Assembly (NCBI GenBank): GCA_050250665.1
Contig: JBFWOF010000028.1
Span: forward strand, 16,038-80,037
Length of the DNA stretch: 64,000 nt
Reading direction: 5' to 3'
Origin: JADKFD01 sp050250665
Lineage (GTDB): Bacteria > Pseudomonadota > Gammaproteobacteria > Xanthomonadales > SZUA-5
Shown: piece after piece, positions 40,180 through 48,674 of the stretch
Position numbering within the stretch: position 1 is the first letter of the stretch
Layout: every line of letters begins with the position of its first letter
Translations under genes and position numbers: made by a program
Notes under the pieces: model-generated
Database searches by the model: none
The model's input: only the letters and a program-made list of their open reading frames with translations
What the model was told of the DNA's origin: nothing

Positions 40180-41556
40180 ATGAGTACTGCCCGTCCAAAA
40201 TCGCGCTACGTCTGTTCCGAATGCGGCGCGGTGGCGCCCAAATGGGCCGGGCAGTGCGGTGATTGCGGTGCCTGGAACAGCCTGACCGAGGAAGTGTCGG
40301 CCGGTTCGGGCCCGGGGTCGCGACGCGGCGGCTATGCCGGCGCTGCCAGTGCCGGCGAGGTGTCGGATCTGGCCAGCGTCGCCACCGAGCACGAAATCCG
40401 GATGGATACCGGATTGGCCGAGTTGAACCGGGTGCTCGGCGGTGGCCTGGTGTCCGGCTCGGTGGTTCTGGTTGGTGGCGATCCGGGCATCGGCAAGTCC
40501 ACGCTGATGCTGCAGGTGCATGCCAGCCTGCAGGGCAAGGCCGAGGTGATCTACGTCAGCGGCGAGGAATCGCTGGGCCAGATTGCGCAGCGGGCGCGGC
40601 GCCTGCAGGTCGAAGTCGGCGGCCTGCGCTGTCAGACCGAAACCAATGTCGAGCGCATCCTGGCGACGGCGATCAAGGAAAAGCCCAAGGTCCTGATCAT
40701 TGATTCCATCCAGACCCTGTGGTTGCCGGAGCTGAGCTCGGCGCCGGGGTCGGTCTCGCAGGTGCGTGAATGCGCGGCACGGCTGGTGCGTTATGCCAAG
40801 GAGCAGGGCGTCAGCGTGTTCCTGATCGGCCATGTGACCAAGGAAGGCGGCATCGCCGGCCCGCGCGTGCTCGAGCATATGGTCGATGCGGTGCTCTATT
40901 TCGAGGGCGAGTCCGGCAGCCGCTTCCGCATTCTGCGCTCGCTCAAGAACCGTTTCGGCGCGGTCAACGAACTGGGCGTATTCGCGATGACCGATCGCGG
41001 TCTGCGCGAAGTGCCCAATCCATCGGCCATCTTCCTGTCCGGGCAGGCTGAACGCGGCCCCGGCAGCATCGTCATGGTCACCCGCGAGGGCACCCGGCCA
41101 TTGCTGGTCGAGGTGCAGGCACTGGTCGATCAGAGCCCGCTGGCCAACCCGCGCCGGGTCACGGTGGGTTATGAAAGCAATCGACTGGCGCTGCTGCTGG
41201 CGGTGGCCCATCGCCACGGTGGTGTCGCCATCTACGATCAGGATGTGTTCGTCAACATCGTCGGCGGCATCCGCGTTTCCGAGACCGCGGCTGATCTGCC
41301 GGTGCTGCTGGCAGTCCATTCCAGCTTTCGCAACCGCGGCCTGGGCATGCACACCATGGCTTTCGGTGAAGTCGGGCTGTCCGGCGAAATCCGGCCCATC
41401 CCCAACGGCGAAGAGCGCCTGCGTGAAGCCGCCACCCACGGCTTCAAACGCGCCATCGTGCCGGCCCAGAACCGGCCAAAGAAGGGCATGGTCGGCGAGA
41501 TGGAAGTGATCGGCGCCCAGACCCTGACCGAGGCCCTGGATGCGGCGGCAGAGTAG
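40180..41556 (+). CDS. radA: DNA repair protein RadA (Sms)
   Basis: RecA-like helicase that drives branch migration during recombinational repair and transformation. At 458 aa it matches E. coli RadA (460). It has an N-terminal C4 zinc finger (CSECGAVAPKWAGQCGDC), Walker A GGDPGIGKSTLML, the RadA-specific KNRFGAVNELG motif, and a C-terminal Lon-protease-like domain (GEVGLSGEIRPI). The chosen ATG has AAGGAG 12 bp upstream. A longer ORF from 40000 would run through the tandem repeats and is rejected. Confidence 0.96.
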   Translation: MSTARPKSRYVCSECGAVAPKWAGQCGDCGAWNSLTEEVSAGSGPGSRRGGYAGAASAGEVSDLASVATEHEIRMDTGLAELNRVLGGGLVSGSVVLVGGDPGIGKSTLMLQVHASLQGKAEVIYVSGEESLGQIAQRARRLQVEVGGLRCQTETNVERILATAIKEKPKVLIIDSIQTLWLPELSSAPGSVSQVRECAARLVRYAKEQGVSVFLIGHVTKEGGIAGPRVLEHMVDAVLYFEGESGSRFRILRSLKNRFGAVNELGVFAMTDRGLREVPNPSAIFLSGQAERGPGSIVMVTREGTRPLLVEVQALVDQSPLANPRRVTVGYESNRLALLLAVAHRHGGVAIYDQDVFVNIVGGIRVSETAADLPVLLAVHSSFRNRGLGMHTMAFGEVGLSGEIRPIPNGEERLREAATHGFKRAIVPAQNRPKKGMVGEMEVIGAQTLTEALDAAAE

Positions 41557-41608
41557 GTCGCAGAATGGCGCAAGGGGAAGGCTGGAAGGCGCTGGGAGCT
41601 TTCGGTAC

Positions 41609-41702
41609 CCGTCGTTTCCGCGAAAGCGGGAACCCAGTCATGCCCAGGTGTTTCAAAGCACTGGATTCCCGCTTTCGCGCGCTTTCGCGGGAATGACGGT
41701 TC
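41609..41702. repeat. Palindromic repeat (GTCATTCCCGCGAAAGCGGGAA family)
   Basis: Arms CCCGTCGTTTCCGCGAAAG and CTTTCGCGGGAATGACGG, with inner CGGGAACCCAG / CTGGATTCCCG arms. It is a widespread proteobacterial intergenic hairpin type. The gap 41557-41835 otherwise contains no supported gene. Confidence 0.75.
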
Positions 41703-41835
41703 GTGGGGGGTACGTAGGTCACGTTGCCGCGTAGCGGCTACGTGACACGGTGAGGCGACTGAACTGCGGTCCGGCGCGCGGAAGACCCGCTCGGTATGGT
41801 GCTATCCATTGAGCCGGCGGCCGCGATCTGATCCG

Positions 41836-43185
41836 CTACTTCGCCTCGCAGGCCTCAACGGTCTTCTTGTACAACTCCGGATCCACGCCTTGAAGTCCCC
41901 GGCGTGCTTCGCGGTTGTTGCAATCAAACTGGGACAGGACCTTGACGTAGTTGGTGGATGCCGCGTCGTAATTTCCGAGGTTCAGGAAGCTTTCGGCGGC
42001 AGCCAGGGCCTTGCCCATTTCGGTCCGTTGCTCCACCGACAGGATGGCGTCGGGAATACCACTGTTGTCGGTGCTCTTGCCCTTCGGCCACATCGCCACC
42101 CCAACACCCACCACAACCACCAGCGCCCCAACAGCGGCATACAGCATCACCGGCTTGGGCTTGGCCTGAGCGGCCGCTGGCTTTTCGGCAGCAGCGCCGG
42201 ACATCGGTTTGGATACCGCTGTGGCGCCCTCGCTGTCCTGCGGTCGCATTGGCCCGGTGGGCTGATTGACCGTGGTGGCGCCGACATTGTTGTCGGCTGC
42301 GGCCAGCTTGTTGAGCTTGACCTGCAGCGGCGAGGCGATGCTGGTATCGACCCGGCGCGTGGCCGGCTCTGCCGGTGCTGCCGCGCCTGCGCGGTGCTTC
42401 TTCAGCGCCGCCACCATTTCGGTCGCGGTCTGGTAGCGGTCGTTCGGGTCCTTGGCCAGCAGCTTGTTGATGATGCCCTGGAAGCGCGCGTGCTCGGGCG
42501 GCAGCGGTGGCACCGGCTCGTAGACATGGGCATAGCTGACGGCGAAGGTGTCGCGACCTTCGAACACCTTGTGGCCGGTCAGCATCTCGAAGAACATCAC
42601 GCCCATGGCGTAGAGATCGGAGCGGGCGTCGGTGGACTTGCCCATGCAGCGCTCGGGGCTCATGTAGTGCGGCGTGCCGACCACCGCGCCCACCTGGGTG
42701 AAGCTCGATTCGGCATCACCTTCCTTGGCAATACCGAAATCCACCAGCACGGCCTTGCCGCTCTCGTGGAACATGACGTTTTCGGGCTTGATGTCGCGAT
42801 GCAGCACATGGCGCTTGTGCGCATGCTCCAGGGCGCCGCCGATCTGGATCATCACCTCGACCGCATCTTCGGCGCGCAGGCCCTTCTTGATCTTGTCGGT
42901 CAGATCGCCACCCGGCAGGATCTCCATCGCCAGGTAGTAATGCTTGTCGACCACACCGCAGGCAAACACCGTGACGATGTTGTCGTGGTTGAGGCCGGCA
43001 ATGGTGTCGCCTTCGATCTTCAGCGAGGCCAGAAAGGTTTCGTCGGGCGCCGAGCCCGGCGAGACGATCTTGATCGCCACCTCGCGCTTGGGCTGCAGCT
43101 GGTGCGCCAGATAGACGCGAGACATGCCGCCGCGACCGATTTCCTTGAAGAGCTCAAAATTCGGGATTTCGATCGGTGCATCCAT
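41836..43185 (-). CDS. Membrane-anchored serine/threonine protein kinase (PknB type)
   Basis: Hanks-type kinase: glycine loop IGRGGMSRVYLAHQL, ATP lysine in VAIKIV, catalytic HRDIKPENVMFH, DFGIAKEG, GTPHYMSPERCMG and DARSDLYAMGVMFFEMLTG. The kinase domain covers about residues 8-270. A Pro/Ala-rich linker, one transmembrane helix (VMLYAAVGALVVVVGVGVAM) and a short ~70-residue C-terminal domain with two cysteines follow. I prefer the ATG giving MDAPIEIPNFELF; an upstream ATG at 43224 is possible. No phosphatase or FHA partner is adjacent. Confidence 0.9.
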   Translation of the reverse strand: MDAPIEIPNFELFKEIGRGGMSRVYLAHQLQPKREVAIKIVSPGSAPDETFLASLKIEGDTIAGLNHDNIVTVFACGVVDKHYYLAMEILPGGDLTDKIKKGLRAEDAVEVMIQIGGALEHAHKRHVLHRDIKPENVMFHESGKAVLVDFGIAKEGDAESSFTQVGAVVGTPHYMSPERCMGKSTDARSDLYAMGVMFFEMLTGHKVFEGRDTFAVSYAHVYEPVPPLPPEHARFQGIINKLLAKDPNDRYQTATEMVAALKKHRAGAAAPAEPATRRVDTSIASPLQVKLNKLAAADNNVGATTVNQPTGPMRPQDSEGATAVSKPMSGAAAEKPAAAQAKPKPVMLYAAVGALVVVVGVGVAMWPKGKSTDNSGIPDAILSVEQRTEMGKALAAAESFLNLGNYDAASTNYVKVLSQFDCNNREARRGLQGVDPELYKKTVEACEAK

Positions 43186-43406
43186 CAGATCGGTGGTCGG
43201 GCATTGAGGACGATGGCCGATCATAACCGCGCAAGCAGTCCGCGTTCGACTGCTGATTGAGGCGTCGGGGCATTGCCGAGTGTGAAAAAGCGGCCGAAAT
43301 CCCCGTCTGCGCCCTGAAAAGCAGCGCTGCCCGGTTTATCTGAAGCTTCGCGCCGCCGCTACCGGTTTTTTGCGAGAGTCGCGTTTTCCCAAGCGGAAGC
43401 GGCGAC

Positions 43407-44954
43407 TTGAGCGAGGAATTGCGGCGTTTGTACATCGTGCTGGGCGATCAGCTGGACCCGGCCAGCGCGGTGTTCGAGGCTTTTGATCCAGCGCGCGATG
43501 CCCTGTGGATGGCGGAAGTGGCCGAGGAGGCCACCCATGTCTGGTCGCACAAGGCGCGCATCGCCCTGTTCCTCAGCGCCATGCGCCATTACGCGCGTGC
43601 TCAGCGCGAGAACGGCCGCACGGTGCACTATCGCCGCCTGGGCGAGCACCAGGCGGGCAGCCTGTCGGAAGCCCTGGCGGAAGATCTGGAAGCGCTGCGG
43701 CCGCAGCGGGTGATTCTCGTCGAACCCGGCGATTGGCGCGTGCGCGAGCAGCTGCATCAGGTCCTGAACAGCGCCGGGCTCGACTGGGAGGAATTACCCG
43801 ACCCGCATTTTCTGGTGAGCCTGGGAGAGTTCGCGAAATGGGCGCAGGGGCGGCGCGAATTCCGCCTGGAGCACTTCTATCGGCATTTCCGCAAGCGCCT
43901 GGGCGTGTTGATGGACGGCGATCAGCCGGCGGGCGGGCGCTGGAACTTCGATGCCGACAATCGCGGCAGCTTCGATGCCCGTGGGCCTGGTCTGTTGCCG
44001 GCGCCGATCCGCTTCGAGCCCGATCCGATCACCGCTGAGGTGCTGCAACTGGTGCAAACGCGCTGGCCCGATCATCCGGGTGAGCTTGAGGCCTTTGATT
44101 GGCCGGTCACGCCAGCGCAGGCACAGGCGGCGCTGGACGATTTCATCAGCCATCGGTTGCTGGCATTCGGTCGCTATCAGGACGCCCTGTGGAGCGGTGA
44201 GCCCTGGCTCTATCACGCCCGCCTCTCCAGTTCGCTGAACCTCAAGCTGATCGATCCGCGCACCGTGATCGCCGCGGCGATCGAGGCCTGGGAGCAGGGC
44301 AGGGCGCCCATCGAAGCGGTCGAAGGCTTCGTCCGGCAGATACTGGGCTGGCGCGAGTATGTGCGCGGGCTCTATTGGCAGCGCATGCCGGACTATCTGG
44401 AGGACAACGCCCTGGGGGCCGACGAGCCGCTGCCGTCGATCTACTGGACGGGTGATACGCCCATGCGCTGTCTGGCCGATGCCCTGCAGCAGACCTTACG
44501 GCTGGGCTATGCCCACCATATCCAGCGGCTGATGGTCACCGGGCTGTTCGCCCTGCTGCTGGGCGTGCGCCCGCGTGAGCTGCATGAGTGGTATCTGGCG
44601 GTGTATGTGGATGCGGTCGAGTGGGTGGAACTGCCCAATACCATCGGCATGAGCCAGTACGCCGATGGCGGATTAATGGCCAGCAAGCCTTATTGCGCCA
44701 GTGGCAAGTACATCCAGCGCATGGGCAACTACTGCGCCGGATGCGCTTTTGATCCGGCCGAAGCCACCGGGCCCAAGGCCTGTCCTTACACCACGTTGTA
44801 CTGGGACTTCCTGATCCGTCACGAGTCGCGCTTTGCTCGCCATCCGCGCACCGCGCTGCAATGGAAGCATCTGGCTCGAATGAGTGCCGGCAAGCGTCAG
44901 GCCATCGAGCAGCAGGCCGAGCAGCTGCGCGCCAGCCTGCGTGTGCAAACGTGA
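43407..44954 (+). CDS. Cryptochrome/photolyase family protein with iron-sulfur cluster (FeS-BCP, PhrB-like)
   Basis: Flavin-dependent DNA photolyase or photoreceptor, likely acting on (6-4) lesions. The 515-aa protein begins LYIVLGDQLDP, typical of the DPRP/FeS-BCP group. Cysteines at 355, 443, 446 and 459 match the four 4Fe-4S ligands of Agrobacterium PhrB (as I recall 350, 438, 441, 454) with a constant offset of 5. FAD-domain motifs include GWREYVRGLYW and YAHHIQRLMVTGLFALLLGV. The start is TTG. Earlier in-frame starts are unlikely given the conserved N-terminus. Confidence 0.93.
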   Translation: MSEELRRLYIVLGDQLDPASAVFEAFDPARDALWMAEVAEEATHVWSHKARIALFLSAMRHYARAQRENGRTVHYRRLGEHQAGSLSEALAEDLEALRPQRVILVEPGDWRVREQLHQVLNSAGLDWEELPDPHFLVSLGEFAKWAQGRREFRLEHFYRHFRKRLGVLMDGDQPAGGRWNFDADNRGSFDARGPGLLPAPIRFEPDPITAEVLQLVQTRWPDHPGELEAFDWPVTPAQAQAALDDFISHRLLAFGRYQDALWSGEPWLYHARLSSSLNLKLIDPRTVIAAAIEAWEQGRAPIEAVEGFVRQILGWREYVRGLYWQRMPDYLEDNALGADEPLPSIYWTGDTPMRCLADALQQTLRLGYAHHIQRLMVTGLFALLLGVRPRELHEWYLAVYVDAVEWVELPNTIGMSQYADGGLMASKPYCASGKYIQRMGNYCAGCAFDPAEATGPKACPYTTLYWDFLIRHESRFARHPRTALQWKHLARMSAGKRQAIEQQAEQLRASLRVQT

Positions 44955-45002
44955 GAAATGCCGCCGGGCCGTGCATGATCGCGCCAGCGGATACAGGATC
45001 AG

Positions 45003-45989
45003 GTGCGCATGAGCGGCAATGAACAACGCAGGGACAGCTGGAGTCGATATTGGCAGGGCGGGGCACTGCACTCCTGCGCCGGCAGCTTCGAGGGCAACTA
45101 CGCCGACAGCATCGGCAGCTTCTGGCGCGGCATCTTCGAGCCATTGAAGGCTGGCGATCGGGTGCTGGACATCGCCACCGGCAACGGTGCGCTGCCGCGC
45201 CTGCTGCTGGATACGCGAGGCGCGGCGGCCCTGCCCGAGATCGACGCCATTGATCTGGCGGCCATAGCTCCGCCCTGGTACCAGGCCTGTGGCGCCGACG
45301 TCCGCAATCGGCTGCGCTTTCATGCTGGCGTTGCCGCTGAAGCCCTGCCTTTTGCCGATGCCAGCTTTGATCTGGTCATCAGCCAATATGGGCTCGAGTA
45401 CTCGGACCTGTCGAACTCCGTGGCCGAACTGCTGCGGGTGCTGAAGCCCGGCGCCGCGGTGGCGCTGATCGTGCACCATGCCGAATCCTTGCCGGTGCAA
45501 CTGGGCAAGGCCGAATGCCAGGAGATAGCCTGGTTGCTGCAGTCGGGTGGCTTGATCCAGCGCGCCCGCCGCCTGCTGCCCTTTCTGTCTCGCCTGGGCA
45601 CTCCCGAAGGCGCCGCTTCGGTGCAGCGCGATCCGGACGCTGCCAAGGCCAGACAGCGCTACAACGAGAGCATGCGTGAGTTGCAGCAGCGTGCCGCGGG
45701 CGTGGCCGGCGATTTTCTGATCGAGACCCAGCAGGCGCTGGGCCAGATTGCGGCTGCTACCCCCGCAGCCGGGCAGCGTGCCGCCGAGGCGCAGTTGCAG
45801 GCGCTGGTAACGCAACTGGAGCAATCGCGCCTGCGCCAGGCCGAACTGGTCGAGCATGCCCTTGATGCCGATGCCGTCCAGCGCCTGGGTCAGCGCCTGA
45901 CACAGGACGATAGTCAGCGGCTGGAGATCGCCGAGCTTCGTGTCCGCGACGAACTGTTCGGATGGTCGCTGCGGGTCGGAGCGAAGTAG
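45003..45989 (+). CDS. Class I SAM-dependent methyltransferase
   Basis: A 328-aa protein with a UbiE/type-11 methyltransferase core: RVLDIATGNGALPRLLLDTRG (motif I), EALPFADASFDLVISQYGLEYSD and LLRVLKPGAAVALIVHH. The C-terminal ~120 residues are alpha-helical, with a predicted coiled coil (AEAQLQALVTQLEQSRLRQAELVEHAL). A possible start is the second Met (MSGNEQRRD). The substrate is unknown. It follows the photolyase gene by 48 bp. Confidence 0.82.
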   Translation: MRMSGNEQRRDSWSRYWQGGALHSCAGSFEGNYADSIGSFWRGIFEPLKAGDRVLDIATGNGALPRLLLDTRGAAALPEIDAIDLAAIAPPWYQACGADVRNRLRFHAGVAAEALPFADASFDLVISQYGLEYSDLSNSVAELLRVLKPGAAVALIVHHAESLPVQLGKAECQEIAWLLQSGGLIQRARRLLPFLSRLGTPEGAASVQRDPDAAKARQRYNESMRELQQRAAGVAGDFLIETQQALGQIAAATPAAGQRAAEAQLQALVTQLEQSRLRQAELVEHALDADAVQRLGQRLTQDDSQRLEIAELRVRDELFGWSLRVGAK

Positions 45990-46124
45990 CCAGGGCAGCG
46001 GATAGCGGTCAAAGGCCAGCGACAGGACTGGCCGCGGCCGCTTCTGCACTTGGCACTCACAGTGGCTCAGCTTACGATGAGCGGGTGTAGGCTCCGTCGG
46101 GGCTCGTTTGTCAGGAGATGGTCC

Positions 46125-46496
46125 ATGGGTAGCGTGCGTGCAGTGGCAGTGGCTCTGATGCTTCTGGCCCCGTCGGCGGCACTGGCTGATGACAAGGGTC
46201 AGGTGACCAGCGTGCTCACCCGGCAAAGCGAGCGTCTGTACGCCGTGCGCGTTGTCAGTGTGGACGGTGAGAACCTGCCGATGGCGCGCCAGCTGATCCG
46301 GCTGGCCCCCGGCAAGCGGCGCCTGGGCGTGGTGGCCTTGATTGAGCGCGACAACGCCTTCAACCTGAATCGGCGCGAGCGACCGCAGCCCAAGTACGTC
46401 GAGATCGACGTCGAGGCTGGCAAGCACTATCGCATCGGCGCCAAGGTCAACGATCCCGCCTACCGAGAATGGTCGACGGTGGTCGAGTTCCGCTGA
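46125..46496 (+). CDS. Small exported protein of unknown function
   Basis: A 123-aa protein with a signal peptide (about residues 1-22, ALMLLAPSAALA). The mature part is mostly beta-strand (LYAVRVVSVDGENL, YVEIDVEAGKHYRIGAKVND), suggesting a small periplasmic domain. Start chosen at the ATG preceded by AGGAGA, which gives the clean signal sequence; an upstream ATG at 46050 would add an unlikely extension. I do not recognise a family. Confidence 0.7.
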   Translation: MGSVRAVAVALMLLAPSAALADDKGQVTSVLTRQSERLYAVRVVSVDGENLPMARQLIRLAPGKRRLGVVALIERDNAFNLNRRERPQPKYVEIDVEAGKHYRIGAKVNDPAYREWSTVVEFR

Positions 46497-46608
46497 GGGC
46501 AAGCGCCGACAGTTTTTCGGGGCGCCGGTCCCCGATCCTCTGGCAGGTGCTCTGACTGGCCAGTAATGGCAGACTCGGGGGTCAACGATTCAACCGGAGT
46601 CTGCACTG

Positions 46609-48669
46609 ATGCTGCGTCATCTTCCCCTGGTCCTGCTGTTGTTGCCGGCTTTGGCTTGTGCCGAGGCCAAATCCTTCGATGTGGACGATCTGGTGCGCCT
46701 GAACCGCGTCTCCGATCCACAGCTGCGTCCGGATGGCAAGGCGCTGGCCTACACCCTGCGTGAAACCGACTGGGAGGCCAACAAGGGCCTGCAGAGCGTC
46801 TGGCAACTGTCGCTGGATGGCAGCGCCAGCGTGCCGAGACGGCTGACGGCTGCCGGTTCCAGCGCCATGCACGCGCGCTATTCGCCCGATGGTCAGCGTC
46901 TGTATTTCCTGTCCTCGCGCGGCGGCTCGATGCAGGTGTGGATGCTTGAAGGTCCAGGCGAGGCCAGGGCGGTGACCAGCCTGCCGCTGGACGTGGGTGA
47001 TTTCATGCTCTCACCCGATGGCAAGCGTTTGGCGTTGGCCCTGGAGGTGTACCCCGAGTGCGGCGCCGACTTCGATTGCAGCAAGAAGCGCATGGACGCC
47101 GACGAGGCCGAAAAGGCCAGCGGCACCATTCAGGACAAGCTCTTCATCCGCCATTGGGACACCTGGAGCCGCGGCACGCGATCGCAGCTCTTCGTGTATG
47201 AGCTCGATGCGGCCGGCAAGCCGGCGGGCGCGGCCTGGTGGGCTACCCGCGGCATCGATGGCGATGTGCCGACCAAACCCTTTGGCGATCTCGGCGAAGT
47301 GGCGTTCTCGCCGGACAGTCAGCAGCTGGTGTTCACGGCCAGAATCGCCGGCACCACCGAAGCCTGGTCGACCAACACCGATCTGTATCGGGTCCGTGTC
47401 GGCAACGACGAGCCGGCAGAAAACCTGACGCCCGGGTACGGCGGATACGATACCTCGCCGTTGTATTCGGCGGATGGCAAGAAGCTCTACTGGCGCTCGA
47501 TGGAGCGCGCCGGTTATGAAGCCGACCGCAATCGCATCCTCGAACTGGATCTCGCCAGCAAGGCCGTGCGTGAGGTGGCGCCGCAGTGGGATCGCTCACC
47601 CGATGGTCTGAGCCTGTCGGCCGATAGACGTTCCCTGATCACCTATGCCGATGACATCGGCCAGCGCCTGCTGTTCGCCATCGACATCGGCAGCGGCAAG
47701 GTCAGGCAGCTGACCACGGCGGGTTCGGTCAGTGGATACGCGGTCGGCAAGAACCAGATCTACGCCGCAATCGATGCCCTCGATGCTCCCGCAGATATCT
47801 ACGCGGTCTCGCTCAAGGACGGCGGCCGCAAGGCGCTGACCGCCGTCAATGCCGACGCCCTGAAGCAGATTCGCTTCGGCCAGTACGAGCAGTTCAGCTT
47901 CAAGGGCTGGAATGACGAGACTGTCTACGGCTGGGTGGTCAAGCCGGCCGACTATGTCGAAGGCCAGCGCTATCCGGTGGCCTTCATCGTCCACGGTGGC
48001 CCGCAGGGCAGCATGGGCAACAGCTTCCATTACCGCTGGAATCCGCAGACCTATGCCGGCAAGGGCTTTGCCGTGGTCTTCATCGACTTCCACGGTTCCA
48101 CCGGCTACGGCCAGGCTTTCACCGATTCAATTCGCGGAGATTGGGGCGGCAAGCCGCTGGAGGATCTGAAGAAGGGCATGGCCGCCGCGGCCGAGCGTTA
48201 TGCCTTCCTCGACAGTGATCGCGCCTGCGCCATCGGGGCCAGCTACGGCGGCTACATGATGAACTGGATTGCCGGCAACTGGCCCGAGGGTTTCCGCTGC
48301 ATCGTCAATCACGCCGGCATCTTCGACAACCGCTTCATGGGTTACACCACCGAGGAGTTGTTCTTCAATCATTGGGAGATGGAAGGAACGCCCTACGACA
48401 AGCCGGAGAACTACGAGAAGCACAACCCGGTCAACCACGTCACCGCCTGGAAGACGCCGATGATGGTCACCCATGGCATGCTCGATTTCCGGGTGCCCTT
48501 CGAGCAGGGCATCGCCGCCTTCACGGCGCTGCAGCGGCGTGGAATTCCCAGCAAATTCATGTGGTTCCCGGATGAGAATCACTGGATCCTGAAGCCGCAC
48601 AACTCGGTGCAATGGCACCGTGCGGTGGAAGGCTGGCTGCAGCAGTGGACGGTCGAGCGGACGCCCTGA
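46609..48669 (+). CDS. S9 family peptidase (acylaminoacyl/dipeptidyl peptidase type)
   Basis: A secreted serine peptidase of 686 aa: signal peptide (about 1-19, LLLLPALACAEA), an N-terminal seven-bladed propeller (TolB-like repeats such as PQLRPDGKALAYTL, ARYSPDGQRLYFLSS and VAFSPDSQQLVFTA), then an alpha/beta-hydrolase domain. The catalytic triad is Ser545 in GASYGGYM, Asp626 in DFRVPF and His658 in DENHW. It probably releases dipeptides or acyl-amino acids in the periplasm. The sel1-repeat gene begins 5 bp after its stop. Confidence 0.92.
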   Translation: MLRHLPLVLLLLPALACAEAKSFDVDDLVRLNRVSDPQLRPDGKALAYTLRETDWEANKGLQSVWQLSLDGSASVPRRLTAAGSSAMHARYSPDGQRLYFLSSRGGSMQVWMLEGPGEARAVTSLPLDVGDFMLSPDGKRLALALEVYPECGADFDCSKKRMDADEAEKASGTIQDKLFIRHWDTWSRGTRSQLFVYELDAAGKPAGAAWWATRGIDGDVPTKPFGDLGEVAFSPDSQQLVFTARIAGTTEAWSTNTDLYRVRVGNDEPAENLTPGYGGYDTSPLYSADGKKLYWRSMERAGYEADRNRILELDLASKAVREVAPQWDRSPDGLSLSADRRSLITYADDIGQRLLFAIDIGSGKVRQLTTAGSVSGYAVGKNQIYAAIDALDAPADIYAVSLKDGGRKALTAVNADALKQIRFGQYEQFSFKGWNDETVYGWVVKPADYVEGQRYPVAFIVHGGPQGSMGNSFHYRWNPQTYAGKGFAVVFIDFHGSTGYGQAFTDSIRGDWGGKPLEDLKKGMAAAAERYAFLDSDRACAIGASYGGYMMNWIAGNWPEGFRCIVNHAGIFDNRFMGYTTEELFFNHWEMEGTPYDKPENYEKHNPVNHVTAWKTPMMVTHGMLDFRVPFEQGIAAFTALQRRGIPSKFMWFPDENHWILKPHNSVQWHRAVEGWLQQWTVERTP

Positions 48670-48674
48670 GCACG

